From Lepidonotus clava (Eukaryota > Annelida > Polychaeta > Phyllodocida > Polynoidae), in NCBI GenBank assembly GCA_936440205.1, contig OW387146.1, positions 49,404,426-49,468,425 on the forward strand: a stretch of 64,000 nt of DNA, given 5' to 3'. Of this stretch, positions 1 through 11,679 are shown piece after piece. The notes under the pieces are model-generated. The model did no database searches, was not told the origin of the DNA, and saw nothing but the letters and a program-made list of their open reading frames with translations. The position numbers were made by a program, and so were the translations under genes. How positions within the stretch are numbered: position 1 is the stretch's first letter; each line of letters begins with the position of its first letter.

Positions 1-27
1 ATTGAAAGAACTGAACTATAACTGGAA

Positions 28-310
28 ACTTAAGTTTGGGTACAGAAACCTAGGTTTGGGTCAGAAACCCTGGTTTGAGGTCAGAATCCCTGGTTTGGGT
101 TCAGAAACAGAGTTATTGACAGAAACCGGGGTTTCTGACACCCAAACACAGTGTTTTCCACTCCCAAACCAAGGTTTCTCCAAATAACTTGGATCCGGAA
201 GGGAAACCTTGGTTTGGGTTCAGAAACCTAGGTTTCTGGTTCAGAAACCTAGGTTTGGGGTTCAGAAACCGAGGTTTGTGGTTCAGAAACCCTGGTTTCT
301 GGTCCAGGAA
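28..310. repeat. Minisatellite, ~20-bp unit
   Basis: Tandem degenerate copies of a unit around GGTTCAGAAACCTAGGTTTG. The unit is partly self-complementary (AAACC/GGTTT), so both strands look alike. It lies just outside the region that copies A and C share upstream of the cc gene (homology starts near 340), so it may mark the edge of the cassette here or a later expansion. Confidence 0.8.
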
Positions 311-339
311 ACATGGAATGGGGAAATTTACCCACTTGG

Positions 340-703
340 CTTGCCATAGGCGGCGCATGTCAACTAGCTTCTGTGTCAGGTCCCTCACAGGAGTACCGTG
401 GCCCGGGGCCCGCGGGGTAGTCTTAACACTTCTTGACACATAACAGGCCTCAAAAGGGGTGGCAGTGATGGTGTCGCTGATACCCCATGTACACCTCGTC
501 ACGGCTAGCACGTAACTTATGGTAAAAGTCTCTCTTACCCCGTCTACACCCCGTCACGTCTACGACGTAACTTATGTTCAAAGTCTTGCCTCATCGATAA
601 AAGATCGCTTTCGCCAGATCATGTGTCCACAGGGGGGCCAGCCGGGGATGTATAAATACGGCGTGGCATATGGCTATAGATCACTTGAAAACTTGCTGCC
701 ACC
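340..703. promoter_or_regulatory. cc gene promoter region, copy A
   Basis: A TATAAATA box lies at 651-658, about 45 bases before the cc start codon. The whole stretch is conserved, in reverse, at 50197-50510 next to copy C, where the same interval separates cc from the divergent M2 gene. I therefore read it as a shared divergent promoter region. In copy A the M2 side falls outside the window or has been replaced by the minisatellite. Confidence 0.6.
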
Positions 704-3700
704 ATGAACGGATCAACTGACTATCGTGACTCTGTCCTGTCCAACCCGTGTACGAGCTCGTGCAGGATCATGACCAGCAGCCCAAAATCGGGTTGCGCGG
801 AAATAACAGATCATGATTCATCAGCAGGCGCAGGTACCCTGATGATGGATTTGTCTCAGGATCAGACGGAGGCGACTATTGATCTGTCTCAGAATCTGTC
901 TCAGGATGTGTCTCAGGATGTGTCTCAGGATGTGTCTCAGGATGTGTCTCAGGATGTGTCTCAGGATGTGTCTCATCATGACTCCCTGTACCCGGACGAA
1001 GGATCCACCCTCAACGACGTGGACCTTAGCCTTGGTGGTTCCCAAGGCGGTACTGCATCCGCATCCTCGTCCACGCCCTCCACGCCCTCCGCATCCATGC
1101 CCTGGGGGATGACGCCCTCCACGTCTCAAACGTATCCATAGTTCCCGACCTCCACGTCCCAAACGTCGTCCACGCCCGGGCCCTTGACGTCTCAAACGTC
1201 GTTCACGTCGACCACGTCCCAAAGGTAGTCCACCCCCAGGCCCTTGACATCTCAAGCGTCGTTCACGTCGACGACGTCCCAAAGGTCGTTCACGCCTGGG
1301 CCCTCCACGTCCCAAAAGTTGTCCCCGTCCAGGCCCTCCACGTCTGCAGCTGAACCGTCCATGGCCGATTTGCTGGCCAGGATGGAGCAGCTGGAGAATA
1401 AGTGCCGTAGGGCGGAGGATGAAGCGGCTGCGGCAAAGGCCCAGGTGGAGCTGCTGGTGAACCAAGCGAAGCCTGCCAAACGACCCAAACTGCACCCACG
1501 CAAAGATATATGTGTAAGTTCTAAAGTTTGTTTTTACAGCTTATAATTAACTAATAATGTCACCTTTAAAACGTTACCGTTTGATAGAGTTCTCGGTATG
1601 TTTAGAAATCATCTCATTCTTAGTATAGCCCTGATGTTCTCTTTTACCGCGCCAGGGAACATCCGTAATGATTTCGTACACTGAAATTTAGTTAGAAGTC
1701 CACAATTAATTCTTGGCTTGTTATATTGTTTGTAGGCACTCGTTCGTTCTGCCTACAAGGCCAGGAGAGGGGAGCCGGATTGGGGCTTCAACCTTAACCG
1801 TGGGTAAGTTGATTACGTCATAACAACATGAATAGTACAGACAATAATATTGTTTTTAAGTAAGCAATGGGTAATGTGTTCCTAAACACCAGAAGCTGCA
1901 GCTGAATATAACCTTTGCCGTTCTCATGTTAATAGAGTCATAGAGCACTTGACATGATGCCGATGAATTGAACAATATAAATATATTCCAACATTCAGGG
2001 CGGGGATCAAACACCCAGACAACGTTGCCATCATCCAGGCCCTTGCTGACAACGTGTGCCTGGGCCCAGATACCCCCAGACAAGAGGTGTTAGGTAAGTC
2101 CCATCGGTAGCAAGTTTCTTTGTTAACTAACCTGCAGCTGTACATTTCATGCATCTTATGTCCATGATTCCAAAGTTTTGATCCTTCAATTAACACAAAA
2201 TTTAAGATGCTTGAAATGCTGGAAATCTGTTTTTAGTGTCTAAATAGGCTCCTCTTACATTGGAAATTGTTACTTTTATAAATTAAGTTATCCTACCAGT
2301 CATCTGAAAAAAACTTTAATTCGATTATCTGGACAAAGAAATATAATACCGGTGTAATGATGGTTTTAATTCCTGAATAGTATGGTGACCTCACTTTGCA
2401 TTTTTAAATGTATTCCCTTGCTTTATTGCCTTTATTGCCTTTGTCTACTTAATGGCTCCAGTTTTAAGCATATACTTCATGTCCTTCCTCTTTTTCTAGC
2501 TGCTGCCAACACCTACTTCAAGACCCTCCAAAGCAGGGCCAGCAACCTGCGGAACGGGAACATCAAGGACAACAACGAAAAGGCTATCCTCCGTCACCAC
2601 GTCAACGAGGTAAATACATTTTGGTTCCAGACTTCCTCTATTGTTCTCAACATTGTTGACGTTGTTAGATTCAGGCGGGCCGAAAATCTGCACTTTTCAA
2701 ACATATTCCAGTCATTTTTTTTTTCAGGAAAAGTGCAAAGCCGAGGATAAAGAGTATTGTCTATGGTATAGGGGGTGTGACTTCCCGGGGTGCACTCGGT
2801 TCAAAAATGGGTATACGTACCAACTGCGGTCGGAACCACCGGGGGCTGTAGCTGTGAATCGCCAATTTGGCTTAAAACAGGGGGCTGTGAAATGATCATA
2901 GGGAGCTTTCAATAATGTATTGTCCATTATATTATATCAACATTTTATTTTATGTCATTCAACCACTTCATAATGCTTCTTAATCAAATTTTTGAGTACC
3001 AAAATCAAATAATGGCCACAAAATTTGTCAACAAATGCCTTTTTGGAGGCCTGAAAAGGGGGGCTGTCAGACTTGATCTATACCTATTCAAAAAAAGTAT
3101 CTACCTTCAAAGAGTGAGTGCCCACCCCCGGGTGTGACTTACGGTTGTAACAATGAAACTTGGAAAACAATTATCATTTTTTTACATTATGAAATTTATA
3201 TAGAGCACTGTAACCTTACTTCCTTCCTTGGACAATAATCTTTACATCCCATTAGAATGGATATGACACAATTAAGCAAAAGTGCCTGTATATTATAGAG
3301 ACCAACGATAGAGCAACGCTTTTGAAATTAACTACAGTGACCAGCTTTTTAATTAAAGCAACTAATATATTAACAAACTTGTTTGTGTTTATTTGATGTT
3401 CTTGACCAAGTACGTCGTAACTGTATTAAAATAAAAAGTGTCTTTTTAACTTTGCAGAAGCTCAAAAGACGGATAGTGGGTTTGGACAAACTCGTCACGA
3501 CGTGGGACGAAACTCGGAAGACTGCTGTGAGGGGCGTCCTCTCCCTCGACTACACGAGCGACGAGGAGCGCGGGCTTTATTTTCCGGTCAACCAAGATGG
3601 GAAGACCACCGAGCGATACCACCGCCTCGTCAAACCACTCGTGTGGGAGAGTGACGAGCTCAGGGGCTACAAAGCCCACCTAGACAAAACAGAATATGAT

Positions 3701-3856
3701 CCAATATCCTCGCGTCAGCGGGGCGTTCGATTGGGAACGCAGCGGAAAAGTGTACCCGACCCTGATCCAAAACGCCAAGAGCCTCCTCCCGGTGCCCCAG
3801 ATTGGGCGGTGAAGCCCGCGTATCGGTCGGGTATCGCCGATGCACAGCCAATCTAA
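704..3856 (+). pseudogene. Transposon accessory coiled-coil gene (cc), copy A, five exons
   Basis: Exons by splice consensus and reading phase: 704-1513, 1736-1803, 1999-2093, 2500-2609 and 3458-3856; together about 493 codons. Exon 1 encodes an acidic N-terminus, a run of SQDV repeats (12-bp unit, about 897-975), a Ser/Thr/Pro-rich stretch and a heptad-like coiled coil starting at MADLLARMEQLE. Later exons give the motif FNLNRG, a block ending in LRHH, and a basic region followed by DYTSDEE and KPLVWESDEL. The last part resembles, from memory, the vertebrate C14orf93-like/transposon-derived family. Two in-frame stops lie in the Ser/Thr/Pro region of exon 1 (TAG at 1139-1141 and another near 1228), so this copy is probably inactive. 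Its role is inferred to be DNA-binding or accessory, as for second proteins of CACTA elements. M1 follows tail to tail. Confidence 0.7.
888..975 (+). repeat. 12-bp coding minisatellite (SQDV repeats)
   Basis: About seven tandem copies of CAGGATGTGTCT-type units lie inside cc exon 1 and encode Ser-Gln-Asp-Val repeats. Copy C has a different repeat (Ser-Thr-Pro) in this part of the protein, so the N-terminus tolerates repeat turnover. Confidence 0.85.
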
Positions 3857-5182
3857 CTTATTTCTAAAGGGGTTGTTTAACGCTCTATGTTATGTGATGT
3901 TTATGATTATCATGTTTATGTTATGTTTACACTACGTTTAATTGTATAGTCTGTGTCACGCTGTATGTTATGTCTTTGTACTTTCTTAAATTGTATAGTC
4001 GTTTTATAAACTTTTATCAAAGAACTTTGCGCTTCTTGTTTTCATTGCGGCATGCTCGCTAAGCAGGGATGTATTTATATAGATATGTTGGTTGCCTAAA
4101 ACTCTCCTTAGTCTAAAACCGTACGCGTTATCCAGTTCCTTCTAATTAGTGAATCTTAAATTTATGAATACTTTTTATTTACGAATACGAAACGCATTTA
4201 ATATTAATGACGTGTCATTGTGTTGAAAATCTGAATGTGCTATTTCTTAAAGATGGATCTTGAACTTGAAATTGATTACAATACAACACTTTTTTGATGA
4301 GTTTTATGGTACAACGTCTCTACTATTCGAAGAGCAATGGAATGACACCTGTCATCAATCATAGGATAAATCACTCATAAAAACTGTATTTTAAACAAAC
4401 ATAAGCTCGACATAAGATTTTTTAAATGATGTGACATCGATCATCTCTTCGTACTTATTTCGCAGTGATGAAAAAAAAATGTTGACATGAAGCCGGTTTT
4501 AAGAACTGTGACTTCTTTTCTAGTGGATCCATTTTAGTTAGATTTCATGCAGTAAGTTGCAAAAGTAATTTTTCTGAAATTTTATTCTGATCAAATACAT
4601 CTCTGCCAGTAGCACCTATACAAATTTACACGTGATCATATAGTCTCCTGATGAACCCGAAATACTTTCTAGGATTTGTATCACACCTATATTCTTTCTG
4701 TGAGAGGATAAAAAACCATATTGTAACCCTTTAAAGAGGGAGTTCTCCTGGATATCTGTATTGGTAACTTGGAGCTTCTGTGTCATTGCAAAATTAATAA
4801 TTTATAAAACGAACAAGTCGATTTAGGTGTCGAGATTTATTAAGGGACGATAGCTTAATTAGCTATAGCCATAATCTCGGTTAGAGCCCGATAGCGAGAT
4901 TATGGCGTTCACCACATTTGATTCCACTACTAGTTTAGGTTGCAGACCTAGTTTAGCCTCAGGCCCCTGACTTTGGGGCCTGTCTCACAGATTACATAAG
5001 GGGTTGACCCTATCCCGAGCCAGAATAAAAGCGCTCTTGTCAGCGTCATACTGCTCTTTCCAACACCCAAATTTTATTTCGCTACAAATTCAATTTATGA
5101 CCATCACACTTGTATCGATTGCACACACGTTCGGCAGCATATTGCTAGTAAACACAAAAATACAACATTTTTCACACAAGAC
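3857..5182. other. Tail-to-tail spacer of cc and M1, copy A
   Basis: Noncoding. It starts with the cc 3' UTR (TTTATAAACTTTTATCAA near 4004, matching AATAAA in copy B) and ends with the M1 3' UTR. The same spacer is recognisable at about 37630-37710, 39960-40039 and 41122-42060 in copy B, and reversed at 46569-47450 in copy C. Shared landmarks are a GCTCGCTAAGCAGGG motif, CTTAGTCTAAAACCG, and TTACATAAGGGGTTGACCCT near the M1 end. I found no coding signal. Confidence 0.6.
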
Positions 5183-5480
5183 TTAATCAAGGTCAACACG
5201 GCTTAAGTCGACTGAAGTAGAAGTACTAATTGCAAGCTCACCGGGCCGGTATTTCCCCAAAAGAACAGGCTCTCCTATGCCTACACCCATGGTAACCAAC
5301 TGGTAGCGTATAATGTCCTTAGTCATCAATCTTGTCAACATGATGTCCTTCAGTTTATTAACCTTTAAATGTGTGGGCAGTCGTGTCGATGTGCCGGTAT
5401 AGCAGTCGGTCATTTGGATGACACAGTTAAATGTGTATCGTGCGCCTAGGCATATATTTTCGGCTTTAGTCAGTGTAATA

Positions 5481-8167
5481 CACAGGAAGAACTGAGCCTT
5501 GTGGCGTTTTCGCTATTTGCTGCGCAACAGCACATTATGTACACTGTGCATCAGCATGCGTCATTACTACTGATGCACAAGCTTAAAGTATGACTGATGC
5601 CAGAATGGCATAAATACTACTACCCAGCAGCAGGCAAAGTTTGGGCAAAGTTTACCTGTGCCCCCCCTCCCCCCCCTCCCCCGCCCACCCCGCCCACCCC
5701 GCCCAGCTGCGCCAGGTTACATAACACCCTGGTCGCGGCCAGACCTCTACCCCTGTCCCAGTGACTTGTCCACTTATCTTTCACCTCCTTAAGTTGACCC
5801 AATGACCTAGATAATATTGTATTGTATATGTCTGCATGTATGTATGTATGTATGTATACATGTATACATGTATGCCATCCCCCCTCCTGTATGGTTTAAT
5901 AACACCTGGAGGCCGGGAAATGAGTAAAATAACTTTAATTAAAGAGGGGAAACCGGGGGCATTGAGTGGAGGCCGGGAAATGAGTAAAATAACTTTACAT
6001 ATACAGTGTGGGGGCCGGGATATGACAGGGATGTGTCCAGGTAGGTCCCAATAATGTAACAGGCCGGGGGGTAGTAGGGTAAGGGTGTGGGGGCCGGGAT
6101 ATGACAGGGATAGGTCAGGAGTGAATGGAATGACTTCCCAGAAACAGTTGAGGCTGGTGCTCCCCATCCCTCGAGCAGATGACTTGTGGAAGAAAAGAAT
6201 CATTTAGAAGGGTTTTTAGGCCGATCTGAGCAATTTGAAAAAATTTCAAATTTGAAATATTTTTGGTCCCATACAAAGTGAACTATGGGTAAAAAATGAA
6301 TTTGAGGTTATAGCCCCGAGTGAGAACAACCATTCTATACATGTCAGAAAATTCTGTGATGATTACAACATTATATAGAAAATAACACAGATTTTTGACA
6401 TTTTTTCAATACAGAAAAACTCAGCCAATAGATTTTCCTAAACACTTCCAGAAAAAATAATTAGGTCCAGCTAATGCCAAAAATATCCCCTAATTGATGG
6501 AAATATTTTTACATATTTCCCAGCCTTTACTCCATGTCCCTGGCCATCCCTCTATGAAAAGCCGCCCCTAGCACCCTGATATTCTCAGGTTACAAAGAGC
6601 TGATGACTTGTGGAAGAAAAGAATCATTTAATAGGGGTTTTATGCCGATTTGAGCACTTTGAACAATTTCCAAATTTGAAACATTTATGACTCCCAGTAT
6701 GAGTCAACTATGGTTCAAAACTGACTCTGAGGTTGTAGCCCCGAGTGAGAAGGACAATTCTATACATTTCAGAAAAGTCTGTGATGATTACAACATTATC
6801 TAGAAATTTAGAAAGATTTTTCACCTTATTTTTATATTGAAAGACTCAACCAATGGATTTTGCTAAAAACTTTCATAAATGATAATTAGGCCCGTCTTAT
6901 GCCAAAAATGTCCCCAATTTGATGGAAATCATTTTTCATATTTCCGAGCCTCAGGTGAGGGGATAGGTTGGGGGGGGGGGGGTTACTGGAAAGACTTCCA
7001 ATAAAAGTGCTGAGGCCGTCAGGTTAGAGGACAGAAACCCCTCAAAAAGTGCCCGAATCGGCATGAAAACCCTACTAAAAGGTTCAATTCTTCCACAAGT
7101 CATCAGGTAATTGCATTCCCGTCAGAATGCCACAAAAACCTTAACTCCATCAAATAGGGGAAGCTGAGGGGAATGGCTGGAGGTCGGGAAATATGTAAAA
7201 TGATTTCCATTAAATAGGGGACATTTTTGGCATGAGATAGACCTAGATATCATTTATGCAAGTTTTTAGCAAAATCCATTGGTTGGGGTTTTCACTGTAA
7301 GAATTAAGTTAAAAATCTGTCTAAATTTCTAGAAAATGTTTTATTAGTCTCACAGTTTCCTGACTAGTTTACAATGGTCATTCTCACTCGGGGCTACAAC
7401 CTTAGAGTCAGTTTTGAACCATAGTTGACTCATACTGGGAGTCATAAATGTTTCAAATATGGAAATTTTTCAAAGTGCTCAAATCGGCATGAAAACCCTC
7501 TCAAAAGGTTCTTTTCTTCCACAAGTCATCTGTGAGGTCAGAGGTTAAGGGCATGGACTGGAGGCCGGGAAATGAATAAAGTGACTTCCGCCTGCCCCCT
7601 GAGGCCCTGGGCCGGCCCCTACTCCTCCTAATTCCGTCAGCATGCCACAACAACGCACGGGAAGGCCAGGGGAACTGCCCTGAACCCTACCCGGCCTCTA
7701 CCCCTCCTAATCCCGTCAGCATGCCACAACCACGCACGGGGAGGCCAGGGGAGGCTGGGATTGGGGTTGTGGAGGCCGAGGGGAGGCCAAGAAATTACCA
7801 CAGGTTTAATACAGGCCCAGGTTAAATATAGATACTGCCTGACACCCACAGGTAAAAGGCCGGGAAGGGCTGGTTCTGGCCGCGACCCTGGTGTTATGTA
7901 ACCTAGCGCAGCTGGGTGGGAAATGCCTGCTCAGTGGGCGGGCCGGGTGGGTGAGGGGGGGTGAGGGGGGGTTATGTAACCTGTGCGAAAAGACCCTTCA
8001 CGCTGCAGTGGTGAGAGCTGTGCATCAATACAATTTACGCACAGTAATTTAAGCACAATCCAGCACAATTGAGCACAGTGTGACTGACAAAACTTTGCTT
8101 GTTTGTACAGAATGTGCTGATCCACAGCAGATCTCGAAAAAGACACAAGGCTCATTTTTTCCCGTGA
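5481..8167. mobile_element. Foldback DNA element, 2.7 kb, TA target duplication
   Basis: Both ends carry an inverted repeat of about 75 bp, starting CACAGGAAGAACTGAGCCTT on the left; its complement reads to the right end near 8167. TA flanks each end. Comparing with the LINE-interrupted M1 copy shows the uninterrupted target, so the boundaries are well supported. A second inverted layer follows (5705-5742 against 7873-7913, CCAGCTGCGCC type), then a TATG microsatellite and ~425-bp repeats in both orientations (forward from about 6178 and 6605, reverse to about 7533). No open transposase is visible, so it is non-autonomous. TA duplication and long inverted repeats suggest a Tc1/mariner-like or other TA-targeting mover, but the superfamily is open. 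Confidence 0.8.
5825..5876. repeat. TATG/TATACATG microsatellite
   Basis: Simple tandem TATG units next to the conserved string TTAAGTTGACCCAATGACC (5791-5809). The same string and microsatellite recur at about 53365-53495, which ties the two foldback structures together. Confidence 0.85.
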
Positions 8168-8489
8168 TAGGATCGTCTGTTCAAAAGATATAATCGTCGA
8201 AATGTCCAGGGAACGTGCCTATTTTAAGCCATACACTGTGATTGCCCGAGACAAGCAAGTATACACGAAAACGAGCGTCTGCGAAGATGCGAGTAATTCC
8301 GGAGCAAACAAACAATATGCTAATAATTATGGCTACGGCGAGGATAACAAGAAGAGTGTACGAAGAGAGAAGTACCACAGTTGGGAATTCTTCAATGTTT
8401 TCGTCTCCTGGGTTGGCTTCAGATCCAGTTACCGTATGGTCCTGGTCCAGCACGGCTTAAAGGGTGTCATGAAAGGTGAGGCCGGTCAT

Positions 8490-9489
8490 GGCATCGTGTT
8501 TTGGTGGAGGGTGACCGGTAATTGGAGCAGTGAGGTTGACCAACCGGGTCCGGGTTACTACAGGCTTATTGTGAACGACCCTAGGCCTGTATCCACCACT
8601 GGCAGCTCGAACAAATTCCACGCATGATACAAGAACCAAGTACGCGGCAGCTAATATTGAAAAAGAAAAAGAAAACAGAACATGAAGGTTGTCATCTCAA
8701 CTTTAAACAAACACCTTCCTTCCAAATTACCATGGCCAGGCAATTCAAACAGACAGAATAGACTATAACTGCCATATGGCCACACCCTAGAATTCAGAAA
8801 ACTGGCCATACTAATTAATCAGGAAGGGGGACCACCAGAATGAATACATATGTTTTACGTATTTTGAAGAATTTGGAAAGTCGGCCATGGACTCGTATGA
8901 CTTGTATAACCAAAGTAATTAAGAAGATTCTCACCAAAGGTGGCACTCATGATTTTGACACTCATGATATTGACGTAGCCGTACACCAAACGCACTATAA
9001 CGAAATAAGCTGGCCCTAAGTAGTAGCGGCAAGGTTAGACCCTCGAGCTCGGTTTTCAAGGCAGATGAAATCCAATCACCAGTCGACCTGACGGCGGACG
9101 ATGCGTTTCGGAAGCTGAGGAAACTTTACCGCCCCCTAATGGGTAGACCCTAGGTTTTAATGACAGGTGACATGCCCTCACCAGTCGACCTGACGGCTTC
9201 ACGCGCCCGACAAATCACGACAACGCGCTACCATGACAGCCAGGCTGGCGGCTACAGTAATCTCATGGTAATACTCTGGCAGTTGTTCTCGGCTTTAATT
9301 TCACGCGGGTAGCTGAGGTTAGGAGTGCAGCTTCCCCTGGGTCGGGGCTGTGGCATGTCGTGGCAATTCGCGGCTTTCAGCTGGTGGGACCATAGGCGTC
9401 GGTCTGTACCATATATAAATACTTGGGTCGTGGTCGCAATTGGGGAAGGTTCATCGCCCTCAAGTGCTGCTGTCTAACTCAAGTTCGCC
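8490..9489. promoter_or_regulatory. Divergent promoter region between M1 and transposase, copy A
   Basis: The transposase side has a TATATAAATA box at about 9411-9420, some 70 bases before the start codon. Two direct copies of CACCAGTCGACCTGACGGC lie near 9076-9095 and 9179-9198, about 103 bp apart. They are good candidates for binding sites of an element-encoded protein such as the zinc-finger N-terminus or cc. No ORF here looks real. Confidence 0.5.
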
Positions 9490-10202
9490 ATGGCCTCGTG
9501 GGGTTTCAAGGGTCTGACCTGTGACCAGGCAGAAGCCAGAAGAAATATGGACACTAGGCGAAACCGATGGTGCGACACATGTAAACGTCCAGTTTCAAAA
9601 AGTACATATAACAGGAATCATCGTACGGAGCATGGTGAGTACCAGATAAATAGTATAACTAGGATACAGGCACATGCACCTGAAATCGATATCCTTCAAA
9701 ACCTTCCTAGCTAGCTTGCGCGCATCGATATTATTTTCCAATACCTTGTATAATCTTAATTATCAGTTAGTGTTTAGAAAATTATCGGCAGCCTAAATCT
9801 TTTCTTAACAATTAAACAATTGTTCAAATAATGAATTACTTAAACAATGGACGTTATATATATATATCCCTCCATGCATCTTTCTATCATAACTTTTCAG
9901 TCAGAGAAACAACATTGGGTGGGATAGTCTGTACTCTGCAACCCTACTGTACATTTAATTTATTCTTATACATGTGTCTTGCAGAACCACTCCCATTTGG
10001 TTTACCTCAACACGCTGGCAATCAGGCAGAAGTGGGTCTTGAGGCCGAAGCAGGTATTCAGGCTGAGGCGGGTAACCAGGCTGAAGCGGGTGTTCAGGCA
10101 GAGGCAGGTAACCAGGCTGAAGCAGGTTTTCAGGTTGAGGCAGGTAACCAGGCTGAAGCGGGTACACAGGCTGAGGCAGGTAACCAGGCTGAAGCGGGTA
10201 TA
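9490..10202 (+). pseudogene. CACTA-like transposase gene, 5' exons only (family 1)
   Basis: Exon 1 is 9490-9634 (start ATG, donor GTGAGT); exon 2 begins at 9985 after TTGCAG. Phase is kept across the intron. Exon 1 encodes a zinc finger of C-x2-C-x12-H-x3-H spacing (WCDTCKRPVSKS...HRTEH). Exon 2 encodes a short linker and about ten repeats of QAEAGN-type hexapeptides from an 18-bp minisatellite (10020-10200). It corresponds to exon 1 of the transposase gene at 14589 in position, size, splice phase and Cys/His layout, though identity is low. The gene is cut off at a TA by a TIR-bearing insertion at 10203; the catalytic exons are not found downstream. DNA binding at element ends is the inferred role of the finger. 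Confidence 0.55.
10020..10200 (+). repeat. 18-bp coding minisatellite
   Basis: Ten or so tandem copies of a CAGGCTGAAGCGGGTAAC-type unit, in frame, encode Gln-Ala-Glu-Ala-Gly-x repeats. This probably makes an acidic disordered linker between the zinc finger and the rest of the transposase. Confidence 0.85.
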
Positions 10203-10282
10203 CACAGGAAAAACTGAGCCTTGTGTCGTTTTCGATATTTGCTGCGCAACAGCACATTATGTAAGTCGGGCACAGTCCATGC
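10203..10282 (+). mobile_element. Single inverted-repeat end of the CACAGGAAAAACTGAGCC family
   Basis: About 80 bp matching the left end of the 5481-8167 element and the right end at 34749-34829, up to the shared GGGCACAGTCCATGC. It is preceded by TA. I could not find a matching opposite end downstream, so it is either a broken copy or a longer element whose other end has been lost. Its insertion truncates the family 1 transposase gene. Confidence 0.65.
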
Positions 10283-11660
10283 AATCAGTCTGTGCGTCTC
10301 TGGTATAGTATATTCACAATCTGCCTGTGATAACAGGTGCTTAGCAGAGCGCAGTAAAACTATGTACAGCCTCTGCGCTCACCCTCTCAACTCCCCTTTT
10401 GATATTTTGCTGGCGTCGCGCGACAGCAATTGCACAAAAAGTATCCTGTTGTATCCTGATCCCCAGCCTGCGGGAAATCCGTTTTGTGCGCACGTACTTT
10501 CCCGCATACTGTCCCCCCTCGAGCAAAAGGTATATGGCGGCCACTGACCACAGCAATACCAGTCACAGCCACTGGCACAGGAGAGGCACAGTAGAGGTGC
10601 GCGCCAGTGTAAAAGGATAATCACGGTGTTACTGTGCTGCAATTGTGCTAGGCAGCGATCAATGTAATCATGCAAAGTTCGAGTTAAATCCCCTATGTCT
10701 GCCATGCATCGCTGTGTGTCCCCTGTGTGTCCGTACTATTAAACCGTGTACATCAACCGTGTAAATCAAATACTCCCACAGAATACAACCACATACAGCA
10801 AGCCGTATTAGAAATAGGCATCCCTACGGCAGACACAGCCTTGATAGTTTCCGCAGACTTTTTTATAGACTAGGCTAAGTCAAGGCCTGGGCACATTCTG
10901 TTGGGTAGGGGTCAGTTTGTGCATGTGTCATGGACTTAAAACTAAAATGTTGGCAATTCTATTTTCTACCGACAATCCGTCGGGTTTGTAATCATATTCA
11001 TGATATGTTTAAATTTAAGAAATCAACTGTGTAGTCTCAAGTGCCAGTTACCAACAAGGAATCGTCCGTATCTTCTTACTTGAAAATGACGTTCATACTA
11101 AAATTTAGCATGAACTAAATTTTTAGATCATCTTTTGTTTGTCCGTTTCCGACATTTATGTTTTTTAATGACAAGGTGAATAATTACGAAAAAAGCCTAC
11201 TACTCATTTTAACCATACAATACACTTGTATTTCACAACAACCCTACAATATTAATACTCTTGTATTTCATAAGTTAATTCAGTGTAGTGCAATTACTGT
11301 TAATGCCCGATGTTCTTTTATTTCTCATTATAAATATATCTTGTTTATGTGACCAACTTGTCGTTATATGGCATCCTTCAGATAAATATATACCTCAGAC
11401 TTGCTAGTCCCCGTTATGTACACTTTGATTTTTCGTGTTTAGTTTAAGTTGTATGGTTCTTTATAGAGATTTCTAGTTTCTCATTTAATTCCCAGTACTC
11501 TCTGCAAACAAGACCGGCTACGTTTACTCTCTGCAAACAAGACCGGCTACATTTCTACATAGGAAATCGTGCTTATCTTTTTTCCTGGTTATCTAATTAT
11601 AAACCGAACCGTCTCCCTTTTACGAGTCCAGACCCAACAACAACCTCAATCTCAAACAAA
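10283..11660. other. Unassigned region
   Basis: No supported gene. A GC-rich stretch (10330-10620) has overlapping small ORFs on both strands but no splice or homology support. A 27-bp direct duplication (ACTCTCTGCAAACAAGACCG type) lies at 11499-11553. The rest is AT-rich. Confidence 0.4.
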
Positions 11661-11679
11661 GTCATTTTTTCCACATTTA

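Larger units (their letters stand above)
5183..8489 (-). pseudogene. Membrane protein gene M1, copy A, split by an insertion
   Basis: Read on the minus strand, the gene starts at ATG 8489 (MTGLTFHD) and its tail ends at 5183. The N-terminal part has an acidic stretch (SEANPGDENIEEFP) followed by a strong membrane segment (about residues 38-62, rich in Ile/Leu/Val). After the membrane comes a soluble domain with YLLVSGNHSVW and IGTFPGHFDD, then, beyond the insertion, DCYTGTSTRLP and KVNKLKDIMLTRL. A 2.7 kb foldback element (5481-8167) separates the halves. Full length would be near 210 residues. This copy looks decayed. It is convergent with cc and divergent from the transposase gene at 9490. 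No known function; the fold looks beta-rich by composition only. Membrane location is inferred. Confidence 0.6.

Noticed and set aside
821-1495. Long minus-strand ORF opposite cc exon 1, Arg/Gly-rich
   Set aside because: It is the antisense reading of the Ser/Thr/Pro and SQDV repeats; it lacks motifs and is explained by the coding minisatellite.
5781-6203. 140-codon minus-strand ORF in the foldback element
   Set aside because: It runs through a microsatellite and GC-rich repeats shared with other foldback copies; no protein features.
10379-10705. 108-codon minus-strand ORF
   Set aside because: Several frames are open on both strands in this GC-rich piece, with no splice sites, motifs or second copy to support it.
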